From assembly GCA_032251335.1 (NCBI GenBank), contig JAVVDW010000002.1, positions 124,001 through 188,000 on the forward strand: a stretch of 64,000 nucleotides of DNA, written 5' to 3'. The DNA is from UM-FILTER-40-17 sp032251335. Its GTDB lineage: Bacteria > Bacteroidota > Bacteroidia > Flavobacteriales > Flavobacteriaceae. Numbering within the stretch: the stretch's first letter is position 1; each line of letters begins with the position of its first letter. Shown here piece after piece: positions 9,453-17,729 of this stretch. The notes beneath the pieces are model-generated. The model was not told the DNA's origin. It saw nothing but the letters and a program-made list of their open reading frames with translations, and ran no database searches. Both the position numbers and the translations under genes were made by a program.

Positions 9453-11000
9453 TTAGGTTTCTTTTGCCAATAATTTTGCCCATTGCAGGCTTTTTTCCCA
9501 ACTGTTCTTAAATGAGTTGAAATACGCAACGGGGTTTTTAATACCTTGTTGTCGGTAGAATTTAAAAAATAAAACCGTTTTATAACCCCAAAGTTGCTCA
9601 GCACTGTAATGTTTTTTCCTAAATAACATGACTGTTGGCGAGGGTTTTGGCTGTGGTTTGTCTTGTTGCCAAGCGAGTTTGGGTGTTGTTCGAAACCCGC
9701 CCGAGGGTGCTTTCAGGTGAAGAATTTCGGGCTTTGGTAAAAAAATCACATCAAAACCTTTGTTGCGCAACTGCATCCCAAAATCGGCATCTTCACCATA
9801 GCCGTGTTCAAAACTTTTACTGAATCGAATGTGTTCAAGCAAAATACTGCTGTGCAGAAAACTGCAACCGGAACCAAACATCGAGGTTTGGCTGATGTAT
9901 GGATTTTGATTTTTCTCGTGTTTTTGTAAACAATTTAGAGTGAATGCTTTATCTCCCGTTTTTTCGATTTCTGAAAGGGCATCTCTCATGAAATCCGAAT
10001 GCATTCGAATATCATCATCGGCCAAAAATGCCCATTCGGAGGTCACTTTTTCTAAGGCCAGGTTGCGCGCATGGCAAGCACCGGTTTGGTGAATAAAATG
10101 ATGCTTTATTTCAAATGGCCAAGATGCGTCGGTTAAATAATTGAGTTCGGATACGCTTTCGGGCTCAGGATTTTGTTCAACAATAATTACTTTTTGAGGG
10201 AGGTGGGTTTGGGCAGCCAAATCTTTTAAAACATCGTACAAATATTTTTTTCTTCCGAGGGTGGGGATGATCACATCTATGGTTTTTTGCTGAACTGTTT
10301 GCCGAGTAGATTGTATGGGAATGTCGGCTAACAACTGCGGCGAAAACACCCTTTTTCGATAGCACAATCCCGACAAAAAAGAGAGGAGCGGCAATTTTTT
10401 TTCATAGATTAAAAAATTTAAGAGCAACAAAAACATCCAACGGGTTTTGTAGTGTTGGTTGACGAATCTGAATAGAAGTCGGCGGTTGGCTTGTTTTGAT
10501 AAGACAATTGCCGGTTTAGCTTTGAGTAATTTAGGTTCGGAATAGCAAAATAATCCTTGTTGCATCGCTCTTTTAGCCAGTGAATGCAAAAAATAATCAA
10601 AATCGCGATCCGGTACCAATGCTTCTTTTAAAGCACACAATACAGCGGCGTGCACACCTCCCACCCAACTGCTCATGCGCCAAGTAGGGTAACACACCTC
10701 TTTGCAAATGTTGATGAAAGGAGAATCCTCTACATAACCGATGGTTTCGGGTAAATAATTTACTTCGCCGGGTTGGTAAGAAGCCATGATTTTTTGGTGG
10801 TGAAAAATTTCCTCAATGGCATTCACGTGCAGTTGGTCTTTTAAGGAGATGTGGCACCAAATCAACCAGTGGTCGGTTGCTGTTTCGGCGAGTGTCATCA
10901 ATGTTTTTGAAATGCCGAATGGAGAAGTACTGATGCCGCTAACATCCGAATCGGATGAAATGTCAACTACATCTAAGCCGTCATGATAGAGGATTGTCAT
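9453..11000 (-). CDS. Family 2 glycosyltransferase with long N-terminal extension
   Basis: Cytoplasmic GT-A glycosyltransferase, 515 residues, last gene of the glycan locus. The GT2 domain occupies the C-terminal half: DVIIPTLGRKKYLYDVL (about 240-256), a VIIVEQNP strand, the metal-binding DxD in FLADDDIRM, and GYGEDADFGMQLRNKG as the acceptor/catalytic loop. The first 235 residues are an extra domain containing YEKKLPLLSFLSG and a hydrophobic patch; it may be a degenerate second transferase or an acceptor-binding module. The start overlaps the upstream GT4 stop by 4 nt (ATGA). Donor and acceptor are unknown. Confidence 0.85.
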   Translation of the reverse strand: MTILYHDGLDVVDISSDSDVSGISTSPFGISKTLMTLAETATDHWLIWCHISLKDQLHVNAIEEIFHHQKIMASYQPGEVNYLPETIGYVEDSPFINICKEVCYPTWRMSSWVGGVHAAVLCALKEALVPDRDFDYFLHSLAKRAMQQGLFCYSEPKLLKAKPAIVLSKQANRRLLFRFVNQHYKTRWMFLLLLNFLIYEKKLPLLSFLSGLCYRKRVFSPQLLADIPIQSTRQTVQQKTIDVIIPTLGRKKYLYDVLKDLAAQTHLPQKVIIVEQNPEPESVSELNYLTDASWPFEIKHHFIHQTGACHARNLALEKVTSEWAFLADDDIRMHSDFMRDALSEIEKTGDKAFTLNCLQKHEKNQNPYISQTSMFGSGCSFLHSSILLEHIRFSKSFEHGYGEDADFGMQLRNKGFDVIFLPKPEILHLKAPSGGFRTTPKLAWQQDKPQPKPSPTVMLFRKKHYSAEQLWGYKTVLFFKFYRQQGIKNPVAYFNSFKNSWEKSLQWAKLLAKET

Positions 11001-12142
11001 GATATGAGCGATTGATAAAACCGGATGTTTTCCACGGCCAATTGTTTGATATCAAATTTTTCTGCTACGCGTTGACAAGCATTTTTTCCCATTTCACGGC
11101 ATAATTCCGGATGCTTGAGCAAGTCCATAATTCTCGCTGCATACAAATCGTGATTTTTCGGATGAACCAAAAACCCGCTCTTGCCGTCTTCGATCAGTTC
11201 TTGTGCCCAACCGATGTTGCTGTTGACAACCGGTTTTTGCATCGCCATAGATTCGATAGTGACCATACCGAGGGTTTCGGCAAAAGTCGGAAACAGACAA
11301 AGCTGCGCCTTGCGGATGTGGTTTTGAACCTCCGCATAGGGGATTTTGCCAAGGTACTGCACTTTTGCCCGTATGGGCGCTTCCAATTTTTCTTCCAATA
11401 TTTTCCAGGTCGAAGGTGCCTTTGTTTGGATATCCGGACTGTCGCTACCAATCAAAATCAATTTGGCACCGGGATACACGGAGAGCACTTTTTTGAAAAT
11501 CTCCGGCAATTCCAACACGCCTTTTTTTCGGATGATGGTGCCGATGTAGAGCAAAGTTCCGGGTTCAAAATCACCCGGGTTAGGATTGGAAAAGTCGGAA
11601 AGTTTCAGGCCGTGATGAATAGTCCGGACTGTTTTATTTTTTAATCTGAAAATTTCTTTGCTCAGGTTTCCTGCAAACGCCGTGGGTGCGATGAATGCTT
11701 GTGCAGGCTGCATCGCTGTTTTTTCAAACCAAAAATTTTTGCGCTTTTGTTTGCGCCCTTCCAAATGGCAGAAATAGGCATCGCTGCCGTGAAAACGGAT
11801 GACGAGCGGCACTCGAAGTTTCATAAACGCTGTGATGCCTGTCCAATCGGGGGCTTCAACTAGGTCGATATGTTCCTTCTTTGCCACCCGGTTTAGGTAG
11901 TTTTGCAGGTATTTCCGGTAGGTAAACCAAGTCAGAAATGGGGTTCTACGCTGTTTGATGCGGTGAAAAACGATGCCGTTTTCGGAAAAAACCTCATCCT
12001 GTTTTTGACCATACACAAAAACCATCACTTTTATGTTTTCAGCAACCAAAGCCTCGGCCAGGTTTTTGATACTGGTGCCCAAACCGCCGGAGTTGCCGAT
12101 GCGCGGATGTGGATATTCGGGCGTGAGGTAGGTTATGGTCAT
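10997..12142 (-). CDS. Family 4 glycosyltransferase
   Basis: GT-B fold retaining glycosyltransferase (GT4/GT1 superfamily), 381 residues. The N-terminal acceptor domain has the Gly-rich loop NSGGLGTSIKNLAEAL (residues about 17-32). The donor domain has LLYIGTIIRKKGVLELP and the EX7E-type motif in FAETLGMVTIESMAMQKP. Such enzymes add a sugar from a nucleotide donor to a lipid-linked or protein-linked glycan. Four-base ATGA overlaps on both sides tie it to the neighbouring glycan genes in one transcript. The specific linkage cannot be predicted. Confidence 0.92.
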   Translation of the reverse strand: MTITYLTPEYPHPRIGNSGGLGTSIKNLAEALVAENIKVMVFVYGQKQDEVFSENGIVFHRIKQRRTPFLTWFTYRKYLQNYLNRVAKKEHIDLVEAPDWTGITAFMKLRVPLVIRFHGSDAYFCHLEGRKQKRKNFWFEKTAMQPAQAFIAPTAFAGNLSKEIFRLKNKTVRTIHHGLKLSDFSNPNPGDFEPGTLLYIGTIIRKKGVLELPEIFKKVLSVYPGAKLILIGSDSPDIQTKAPSTWKILEEKLEAPIRAKVQYLGKIPYAEVQNHIRKAQLCLFPTFAETLGMVTIESMAMQKPVVNSNIGWAQELIEDGKSGFLVHPKNHDLYAARIMDLLKHPELCREMGKNACQRVAEKFDIKQLAVENIRFYQSLIS

Positions 12143-13407
12143 GGGGTTAATTTTAGGCTTTTGAATAAATCAAAATTAATTTTAATTAAAAGATATAAAA
12201 GGGTTAATGTGTAAATTGTATTAAATCTGAGACCGGTATAAAAGATTATAGATGTTATAATTTGTGAAGTAAAAATTACTAACACCAATAAAACTTCAGC
12301 TTTTTTTAATTGATTCAACCTGTCCTTAAAAAATAACCATAATATGGCTATTTCTAAGAAGAGTAGTAGATATAGGACTCTAAATAATGTTCCCAAAGAT
12401 TCCAAAAATCCGGGTTTTGGTTTTTCCGGAAATGGATTAAAGTTTGAAAGTAACTTAGTTGATGAAATCTTTAAGATATCTGATACACTAGAACTACCCA
12501 GAAATTTCAATGTAGCTTTAGTCATTAATTGACTTCTTTCATAACCATTACTTATGCTATTTAATTCATCTTTATCTATATATTTAAAATTAAGAGTCTC
12601 ATCGGCTAAATCGCCATCTACATTTGTAAATTGGGTAATAACTGAATCGTTCCAGCCTTTTGCAAAAGCAGGTCCTTGAGATATAGTGACATAGGGTTTT
12701 GTTTTAAATACTAGGGCGTTTCTCAAAGGCCATAACAAACAACCACTCACAAAAAGCAAAAGCAGGGCAATAGACTTTAATTTGGAATGTTTGAAAAGTT
12801 TTAAAAAACTCATTACAATTATTAGAAATATAAAAAAAACAGAAATGGGATGCCATAAAAAAACAACAACGGAAAGAACTCCAACACCAATATAGGACAA
12901 GTTTTTTTCGTTAAGATTAATGAATAATATTGAAAGGAAAATAATCCAAGCGGCTGTAAAATCCTCTGTCAAAAAAGTAAGATTGTATTTGTTTATATGA
13001 GGTTCCAACAACAATAACAATGGAAAGTAAAGAAAATACTTGGAGTCATTAATTTTAATTTTGTTTTTAAAAAGATAAAAAACCAAAAATATTAAGGCTG
13101 CAATTGTCAAATTTTTAAATAACAGAACATATAATAAATCTGAACTAATATTTAAGTACATAGATAAAGCAAGAGGCCAAAGAGGAGGCCTGTATGTAGC
13201 ACTCATTGATGGAGTTCCAGAATAGTCGTCAGAAAAAACGTTGTAAATCTTCAAATTTTCTGCAATTTTCAAATAATGACCGGCATCTCCATTACTGAGC
13301 TGATGTTCGTAAGTATAATTACCGGTATTGGCTGACTTGAATATATAATACCCCTTGAAAAACAATACAAAAAGGACTAAAAAAATGAATATGAGATTTT
13401 TGTTCAT
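12139..13407 (-). CDS. Polytopic GT-C-like membrane protein
   Basis: Integral membrane protein, 422 residues, about ten hydrophobic segments. After the first helix a periplasmic loop holds GDAGHYLKIAENLKI and then ATYRPPLWPLALSM, the kind of acidic motif plus RPP-type motif seen in GT-C enzymes (GT39/GT83) that take sugars from polyprenyl phosphate. I therefore infer a lipid-phosphate-sugar-dependent glycosyltransferase. The gene is conspicuously richer in A/T (many AAA, TTA, ATA codons) than genes outside 12.1-14.9 kb, suggesting separate acquisition. ATGA overlaps link it to the methyltransferase upstream and the GT4 downstream. Confidence 0.75.
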   Translation of the reverse strand: MNKNLIFIFLVLFVLFFKGYYIFKSANTGNYTYEHQLSNGDAGHYLKIAENLKIYNVFSDDYSGTPSMSATYRPPLWPLALSMYLNISSDLLYVLLFKNLTIAALIFLVFYLFKNKIKINDSKYFLYFPLLLLLEPHINKYNLTFLTEDFTAAWIIFLSILFINLNEKNLSYIGVGVLSVVVFLWHPISVFFIFLIIVMSFLKLFKHSKLKSIALLLLFVSGCLLWPLRNALVFKTKPYVTISQGPAFAKGWNDSVITQFTNVDGDLADETLNFKYIDKDELNSISNGYERSQLMTKATLKFLGSSSVSDILKISSTKLLSNFNPFPEKPKPGFLESLGTLFRVLYLLLFLEIAILWLFFKDRLNQLKKAEVLLVLVIFTSQIITSIIFYTGLRFNTIYTLTLLYLLIKINFDLFKSLKLTP

Positions 13408-14117
13408 GATTTTTTACTGAAGGTGATAACAGACAATCCAATTTTGTTCAAAACAATTTTATCAATCAGTTTAATCAAAGGCACAAGTTTATTATACAAT
13501 CCCATCTGACCTTCCGGTATGGTTTTGTTTTTTAAAAGGTTACCGCTCACAAACCAACCCAAAATTCCTACGCAATTAAAGTAAAAACTCTTGATGGGTA
13601 TTAATTGGTTTTGCACCACCAGGCGGTTTAAGGAGTTCTTATTGTAGCGTCTAAAATGTTCTAAAGATTTATCAAATTCGTTAAATAAGAAAGCGTAAGC
13701 CGGAACCAAGATAATTAAGCGTCCGTTTTTTTTTAGTAACTTTTTACAGTTTTGTATGGCTAAACTATCATTTTCAATATGTTCTATGACGTTTAATGCA
13801 AAAACGGTATCAAAAGAATTTAGCAGTGTTTGATATTTAATTTCAAAATCTGCATCCACCAAATCTAGTTGAATCACTTTATTTTTAGAATATTTGTTGG
13901 AAAGTATAGAGCAGTAATTTTCTCTAACGTCTGAAAGGCTGATTGGTTTATTTTCTGCGATAAAAAATTGTGAAATATTTCCAATTCCACTGCCAATTTC
14001 TAATATCTTACCTTGGCAATAGGGTGAAATAGTATCGTACATCCATCGATTAAAGCGGTCTGCTTTACTGATAACATCTAAAGTGTCATGACCTTCAATA
14101 TCAATCTCTTTAATCAT
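13404..14117 (-). CDS. Class I SAM-dependent methyltransferase
   Basis: Rossmann-fold methyltransferase, 237 residues. Motif I KILEIGSGIGNIS lies at about residues 35-47, motif II/III surrounds VIQLDLVDADF, and post-I FALNVIEHIENDSL shows the usual NVIEHI segment. A hydrophobic stretch around residues 175-195 could be a membrane-associating helix. It sits between a polyprenyl-phosphate sugar synthase-like GT2 and the GT-C-like protein, so it may methylate a sugar or lipid carrier intermediate in the glycan pathway (inference). AT-rich like its neighbours. Confidence 0.85.
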   Translation of the reverse strand: MIKEIDIEGHDTLDVISKADRFNRWMYDTISPYCQGKILEIGSGIGNISQFFIAENKPISLSDVRENYCSILSNKYSKNKVIQLDLVDADFEIKYQTLLNSFDTVFALNVIEHIENDSLAIQNCKKLLKKNGRLIILVPAYAFLFNEFDKSLEHFRRYNKNSLNRLVVQNQLIPIKSFYFNCVGILGWFVSGNLLKNKTIPEGQMGLYNKLVPLIKLIDKIVLNKIGLSVITFSKKS

Positions 14118-14119
14118 AG

Positions 14120-14845
14120 CTATCGACTAAATAATCCATATTTTAAAATGCTATAAATGGTTCTGACCCCATCTTTCCAGCCTATTTTCTTCCCTTCTTC
14201 ATAGGTTCTTCCGTAATAAGAAATGCCCACTTCGTATATTCTAATTTTAGGTATTCGGGCAATTTTCAAGGTTACTTCAGGCTCAAACCCAAAGCGTTTT
14301 TCTACGAGGTTTAAGCTTTTAATATGTTCTGCTTTAAACATTTTATAGCAGGTTTCCATATCGGTCAAGTTTAAGTTCGTAAACATATTGCACACAAAGG
14401 TTAGGAATTTATTGCCTAAGGAATGCCAAAAAAACAGAATGCGGTGTGGCTTTCCTCCCATAAATCGGCTGCCGTAAACTACATCGGCAAATCCATCGAG
14501 TATGGGTTTTAAAAGCAAATTATACTCATCAGGGTCATATTCTAAATCTGCATCTTGAATGATGATGTAATCGCCATTGGCTAATTTTATTCCGGAATGA
14601 AGCGCAGCTCCTTTACCTTGGTTGATTTCGTGCTTGATGTAATTTAATGAGTACTCAGAATGTTCCTTCTGATAATCTAAAATTACCTTTTCGGTGTTAT
14701 CGGTCGAACAGTCATTAATAACAACCACTTCTTTTTTTAGTTCATGCATAAGTTGCACATCAAAAACGCGATCGAGAAGTTTTCTGATGGTTTGCTCCTC
14801 ATTGTAAGCAGGAACAATGATGCTTAAGGTTGGTTTATTTTGCAT
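14120..14845 (-). CDS. GT2, polyprenyl-phosphate sugar synthase-like (DPM1-like)
   Basis: Cytoplasmic inverting GT2 enzyme, 241 residues from the ATG at 14845; an in-frame ATG at 14866 would add seven residues, but MQNKPTLSIIVPAYNEE is the family-like start. Visible motifs: SIIVPAYNEE, VVINDCSTDNT, NQGKGAALHSG, the DXD segment IIQDADLEYDP and the terminal GISYYGRTYEEGKKIGWKDG, all typical of dolichol/polyprenyl-phosphate mannose or glucose synthases without a membrane domain. It likely charges undecaprenyl phosphate with a hexose for the GT-C-like protein encoded two genes downstream. Its start overlaps the upstream gene end by 11 nt. Confidence 0.9.
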   Translation of the reverse strand: MQNKPTLSIIVPAYNEEQTIRKLLDRVFDVQLMHELKKEVVVINDCSTDNTEKVILDYQKEHSEYSLNYIKHEINQGKGAALHSGIKLANGDYIIIQDADLEYDPDEYNLLLKPILDGFADVVYGSRFMGGKPHRILFFWHSLGNKFLTFVCNMFTNLNLTDMETCYKMFKAEHIKSLNLVEKRFGFEPEVTLKIARIPKIRIYEVGISYYGRTYEEGKKIGWKDGVRTIYSILKYGLFSR

Positions 14846-16235
14846 GTACAATCTTTTCAATCCCATCCCAAATGCGTTGAGCGGCTTGGTGGTGCGGGGC
14901 TAAGTTAATGATTTGCATCCAGTCTTGGGCGGCTTGCACCGTTTTTTGCGGTGCAACTAAAGCAGTTTTAATGCTATCGGCTAGAGCATCGGCGCTGTTG
15001 GCCCATAAAACCGCTTTTCCCGATGGCATGGATCGGAAATGAACGTATTTGTAAATCGTATCAACCGACCATTTTTTGTCTTTTTTGTTTTTGATATCAT
15101 AATTGATAAACGCGCAAGGCTTATCATGCGCCGCAAAATCAAACACCATCGACGAGCCGAGGTTGATGGCCATTTCGGAATGAAAAGCGGTATTGGCAAG
15201 CAACGCTATGTCTTCGCGCGCCGGAAAAATCTGGTTCCAACTTCCACCAAGTGGTTTCCAAACAGGTGTAATAGGTGTGATGACGTCTTTATATTGCTGC
15301 ACAACCGCATCGTATCTGCCCGAAAAATCGACCGGGCAACGGCGAAAAATCAAGCCTAAATTGTGCCCCGATAGGTTCAGTTGACGGACGGCTTTGGCGG
15401 TGTCTTCCAAATATTGCGGGTCGTCGGGCGAAGTTGTCACGTCATCGCCGGAAAAACAAATGTATTTTTTGGCGGTGTCCAATCCGTGTTTTTTAAAAAA
15501 TTCGGCTTTGGGTTCTATCAACTGAGGGTCGAAATGCGGCTCAAATTGCGGTGTTCCGGTCACGAAAACTTGTGCATCGGAAATATGCGGATAGTAGCGT
15601 TGCAACTCGTCTTTCATATAGTCGCTCCACACAAAATAGTAATCGGTTTCGAGCACCATGGTCGCTTTGGGCAAGTTGTCCCAACTAAAAATAAAGCTCG
15701 CGGTCGGGATACCTAAATCTTGTGCGGCTAAAATAGGCGCGATGGCCTGCGTAGGCCTTTGGTTGGTGCAGAAAACAAGTTTGGGATGATGGGTTTCCAG
15801 TTGTTGTTTGCACAAGATGTATTTTGAAGTACTTCGCTCCTGTGTTTTTATCCTATCGATGATGTTTTTTAAGCCCTTGGGGCTGGTTTCGGAAGCGGTC
15901 AAAAAATCGACAAAAAGGCTCTTTGCCAAATTTTTAAGCCCCTTATAACTTTGCGGAAAATTGTATGTTCGATAGACCTTGTCTTGAAATTGCTGCTCCC
16001 ACAACCTGAGTTCGATGCGTTTGCGAGCGCGGCTGTAAACCGTTGTGAGCGGATGCAGTTTGGTAGCTGTGATTTTTAATTCTTCAAACCCTGATTCTTT
16101 TTTGACCGGAAACGCCGTTTGATTCCAAAAAACGGTATCAAATCCCATTTGCATCCCGATTTCGGGAAAGCGGGTAAACGCGAAATTGCGCAGGCCTATG
16201 CCGTCGGGCAGGAGTATAAAAATTTTGTTGTGCAA
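14835..16235 (-). CDS. GT-B-like glycan transferase of unknown specificity
   Basis: Protein of 466 residues that looks like a GT-B-fold transferase related to surface-polysaccharide UDP-glycosyltransferases or CDP-glycerol transferases. It starts with a short strand FILLPDGIGLRN. The central region has KLVFCTNQRPTQAIAP and the signature SFIFSWDNLPKAT, and a late donor-binding-like region has NLGSSMVFDFAAHDKPCAF. No signal peptide or membrane helix is seen. It is the first transferase after neuA-neuB-neuC, so it is my best candidate for using CMP-nonulosonate, although no known sialyltransferase motif is recognised. It lies 123 nt from neuC across a heptamer repeat tract. Confidence 0.65.
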   Translation of the reverse strand: MHNKIFILLPDGIGLRNFAFTRFPEIGMQMGFDTVFWNQTAFPVKKESGFEELKITATKLHPLTTVYSRARKRIELRLWEQQFQDKVYRTYNFPQSYKGLKNLAKSLFVDFLTASETSPKGLKNIIDRIKTQERSTSKYILCKQQLETHHPKLVFCTNQRPTQAIAPILAAQDLGIPTASFIFSWDNLPKATMVLETDYYFVWSDYMKDELQRYYPHISDAQVFVTGTPQFEPHFDPQLIEPKAEFFKKHGLDTAKKYICFSGDDVTTSPDDPQYLEDTAKAVRQLNLSGHNLGLIFRRCPVDFSGRYDAVVQQYKDVITPITPVWKPLGGSWNQIFPAREDIALLANTAFHSEMAINLGSSMVFDFAAHDKPCAFINYDIKNKKDKKWSVDTIYKYVHFRSMPSGKAVLWANSADALADSIKTALVAPQKTVQAAQDWMQIINLAPHHQAAQRIWDGIEKIVHAK

Positions 16236-16276
16236 GTGGTTGTTTAATTTTTTCTTGAAAATCTCAGGCCAAAAAT

Positions 16277-16353
16277 GTTATACGTTATTAGTTATACGTT
16301 ATTTGTTATTCGTTACTCACAATTCAAAACTCATAACTTATAACTCATAATTC
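16277..16353. repeat. In-phase heptamer repeat tract
   Basis: Eleven consecutive 7-nt units in one phase fill most of the 123-nt gap between neuC and the next gene. The first six units have the form GTTATNN (GTTATAC, GTTATTA, GTTATAC, GTTATTT, GTTATTC, GTTACTC). After two degenerate units come ATAACTT, ATAACTC and ATAATTC, which read as the complement of the first group, so the tract also has imperfect dyad symmetry. No coding potential. It could be a slippage-prone spacer or a hairpin-forming mRNA segment. Confidence 0.7.
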
Positions 16354-16358
16354 CTCAA

Positions 16359-17480
16359 TCAATGATCTTTGAACTGTTTCTGGTGGTTGATTTGCCAAAT
16401 ATCATCATTTTTTAAACAAGATAAAAACAGTTCGGCGCTGTTGCCGTTTCCAAAGTGTTTGGATGGTGATGAAACGGGATGTTTCCCGATGTTTTGCAGG
16501 GCTGCTGTGATGTTTTCAATGGTGTAATCCACATTCAGTATATCGGCTTGCAGGTCTCTGTTTTGTTGGCGTGTTCCAATGTTGATAACCGGAATGCCAT
16601 AGGCCGGTGCTTCGCGTATACCGGCGCTGCTGTTGCCGATGATGAATTGCGCATTTTTGAGCAGCGTTAAAAAATATTCGAACCGCAAAGATGGAAAAAC
16701 GCGAAACCGCGGATGTTTTTTTAAACTGTCATACGCTTGGAGAATCGCTTTACTGCCGAGGTCGTTATTCGGGAAAATCACCACATAATTGTGGGTATCT
16801 TTCAACAAAGCATCTACAAAATTCTCAGCATAGGCTTGCATTTGTGTGGCTTCTGTGGTCACCGGGTGAAAAAGCACCAGGGCAAACGCATCGAAAGGAA
16901 TTTCATAATAGTCGCGAACCGTTTGCAAATCGGGCAAATGTTTTGAAAACATCACATCCAAATCGGGCGAACCAATCACAAAGATGCTTGAAGGCAATTC
17001 GCCCATCTGTTGCAAGCGTTTTTGGGCTTCTTTGTTGGCTACAAAATGAATGTGGCTCAACTTACTTACGCTATGCCTGATGAGTTCATCGACCGTGCCC
17101 GAGAGTTCGCCGCCTTCTATGTGTGCCACCAATATGTTGTTGAGCGAACCGACGATAGCACCTGCCAAAGTTTCTACCCGATCGCCGTGGATGACAATCA
17201 TATCCGGTTGTATTTCCTTAACGTAGGCAGACAATCCTTCAATAGTTTTGGCAAGGGTCAAATCCATGGTAGTTTCATGGGTTTGATTGTCAAACGTATG
17301 CAGGTTTGTAAACCCACAGCGTTCTATTTCAATGAGGGTGTAGCCATAGGTGTGTTGCAAATGCATGCCGGTGACGAACACAAAACTTTCAAAACCTATT
17401 TCATTTTCAACCGTTTGCACTAATGGTTTTATTTTACCGAAATCGGCGCGCGTGCCGGTCAGAAAGAGGATTTTTTTCAT
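16359..17480 (-). CDS. neuC: UDP-N-acetylglucosamine 2-epimerase (hydrolysing), NeuC-like
   Basis: GT-B-fold epimerase/hydrolase that converts UDP-GlcNAc (or a derived UDP-sugar) to free ManNAc-type sugar plus UDP, the first step of nonulosonic acid synthesis; 373 residues. Hallmarks: N-terminal LFLTGTRADFGKIKPLV, VIHGDRVETLAGAIV with the DR motif, HIEGGELSGTVDELIRHSVSK, and IIGNSSAGIREAPAYG in the UDP-binding region. Together with neuB and neuA it forms a complete route to CMP-NulO. Whether the product is Neu5Ac or a legionaminic-type sugar cannot be settled, as no 4,6-dehydratase or aminotransferase genes are in the window. Confidence 0.93.
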   Translation of the reverse strand: MKKILFLTGTRADFGKIKPLVQTVENEIGFESFVFVTGMHLQHTYGYTLIEIERCGFTNLHTFDNQTHETTMDLTLAKTIEGLSAYVKEIQPDMIVIHGDRVETLAGAIVGSLNNILVAHIEGGELSGTVDELIRHSVSKLSHIHFVANKEAQKRLQQMGELPSSIFVIGSPDLDVMFSKHLPDLQTVRDYYEIPFDAFALVLFHPVTTEATQMQAYAENFVDALLKDTHNYVVIFPNNDLGSKAILQAYDSLKKHPRFRVFPSLRFEYFLTLLKNAQFIIGNSSAGIREAPAYGIPVINIGTRQQNRDLQADILNVDYTIENITAALQNIGKHPVSSPSKHFGNGNSAELFLSCLKNDDIWQINHQKQFKDH

Positions 17481-17485
17481 GTGTT

Positions 17486-17528
17486 TATATTTTCAAGTAA
17501 TTCATATTCAATTTAATACCTTCATCTG
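17486..17528. repeat. Proximal copy of a direct duplication upstream of neuC
   Basis: This AT-rich 43-nt segment just upstream of the neuC start aligns with 17694-17737: both read TATTTT-like, then AAGTAATT, ATATT, a few variable bases and TCATCTG. The two copies are about 80 percent identical by eye and about 210 nt apart. The distal copy runs into the dispersed element at 17730-17775, so a piece of that element's flank appears to have been duplicated here. Confidence 0.55.
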
Positions 17529-17586
17529 TTTTTTTTAAATATTTTGCATAGGGTTCATTTTATTAATCAAACCCAAATGTTATCAT

Positions 17587-17625
17587 TTTAAACCTCACAG
17601 GTTTTTAAAACCTGTGAGGTTTAAA
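17587..17625. repeat. 39-bp near-perfect palindrome
   Basis: Two 19-nt perfectly complementary arms (17587-17605 and 17607-17625) meet around a single central T; the core reads AACCTCACAGG / CCTGTGAGGTT. It lies in the 335-nt spacer between neuB and neuC. It has the look of a dispersed Bacteroidetes intergenic palindrome, but only one copy is in this window. It could also stall or terminate transcription between neuB and neuC, although no long T-run directly follows on the minus strand. Confidence 0.75.
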
Positions 17626-17729
17626 CCTTAAATTCTAAAACAAATACTTTCTCCTAAACTGAAACTGCATCGGTGTATTGATGTTTTTATCTGTCTGTAT
17701 TTTTTAAGTAATTGATATTTAATTGAATA

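Noticed and set aside
9146..9604. Antisense proline-rich frame opposite the TPM membrane protein
   Set aside because: It is the complement of the Gly-rich tail; Gly codons read backwards give Pro.
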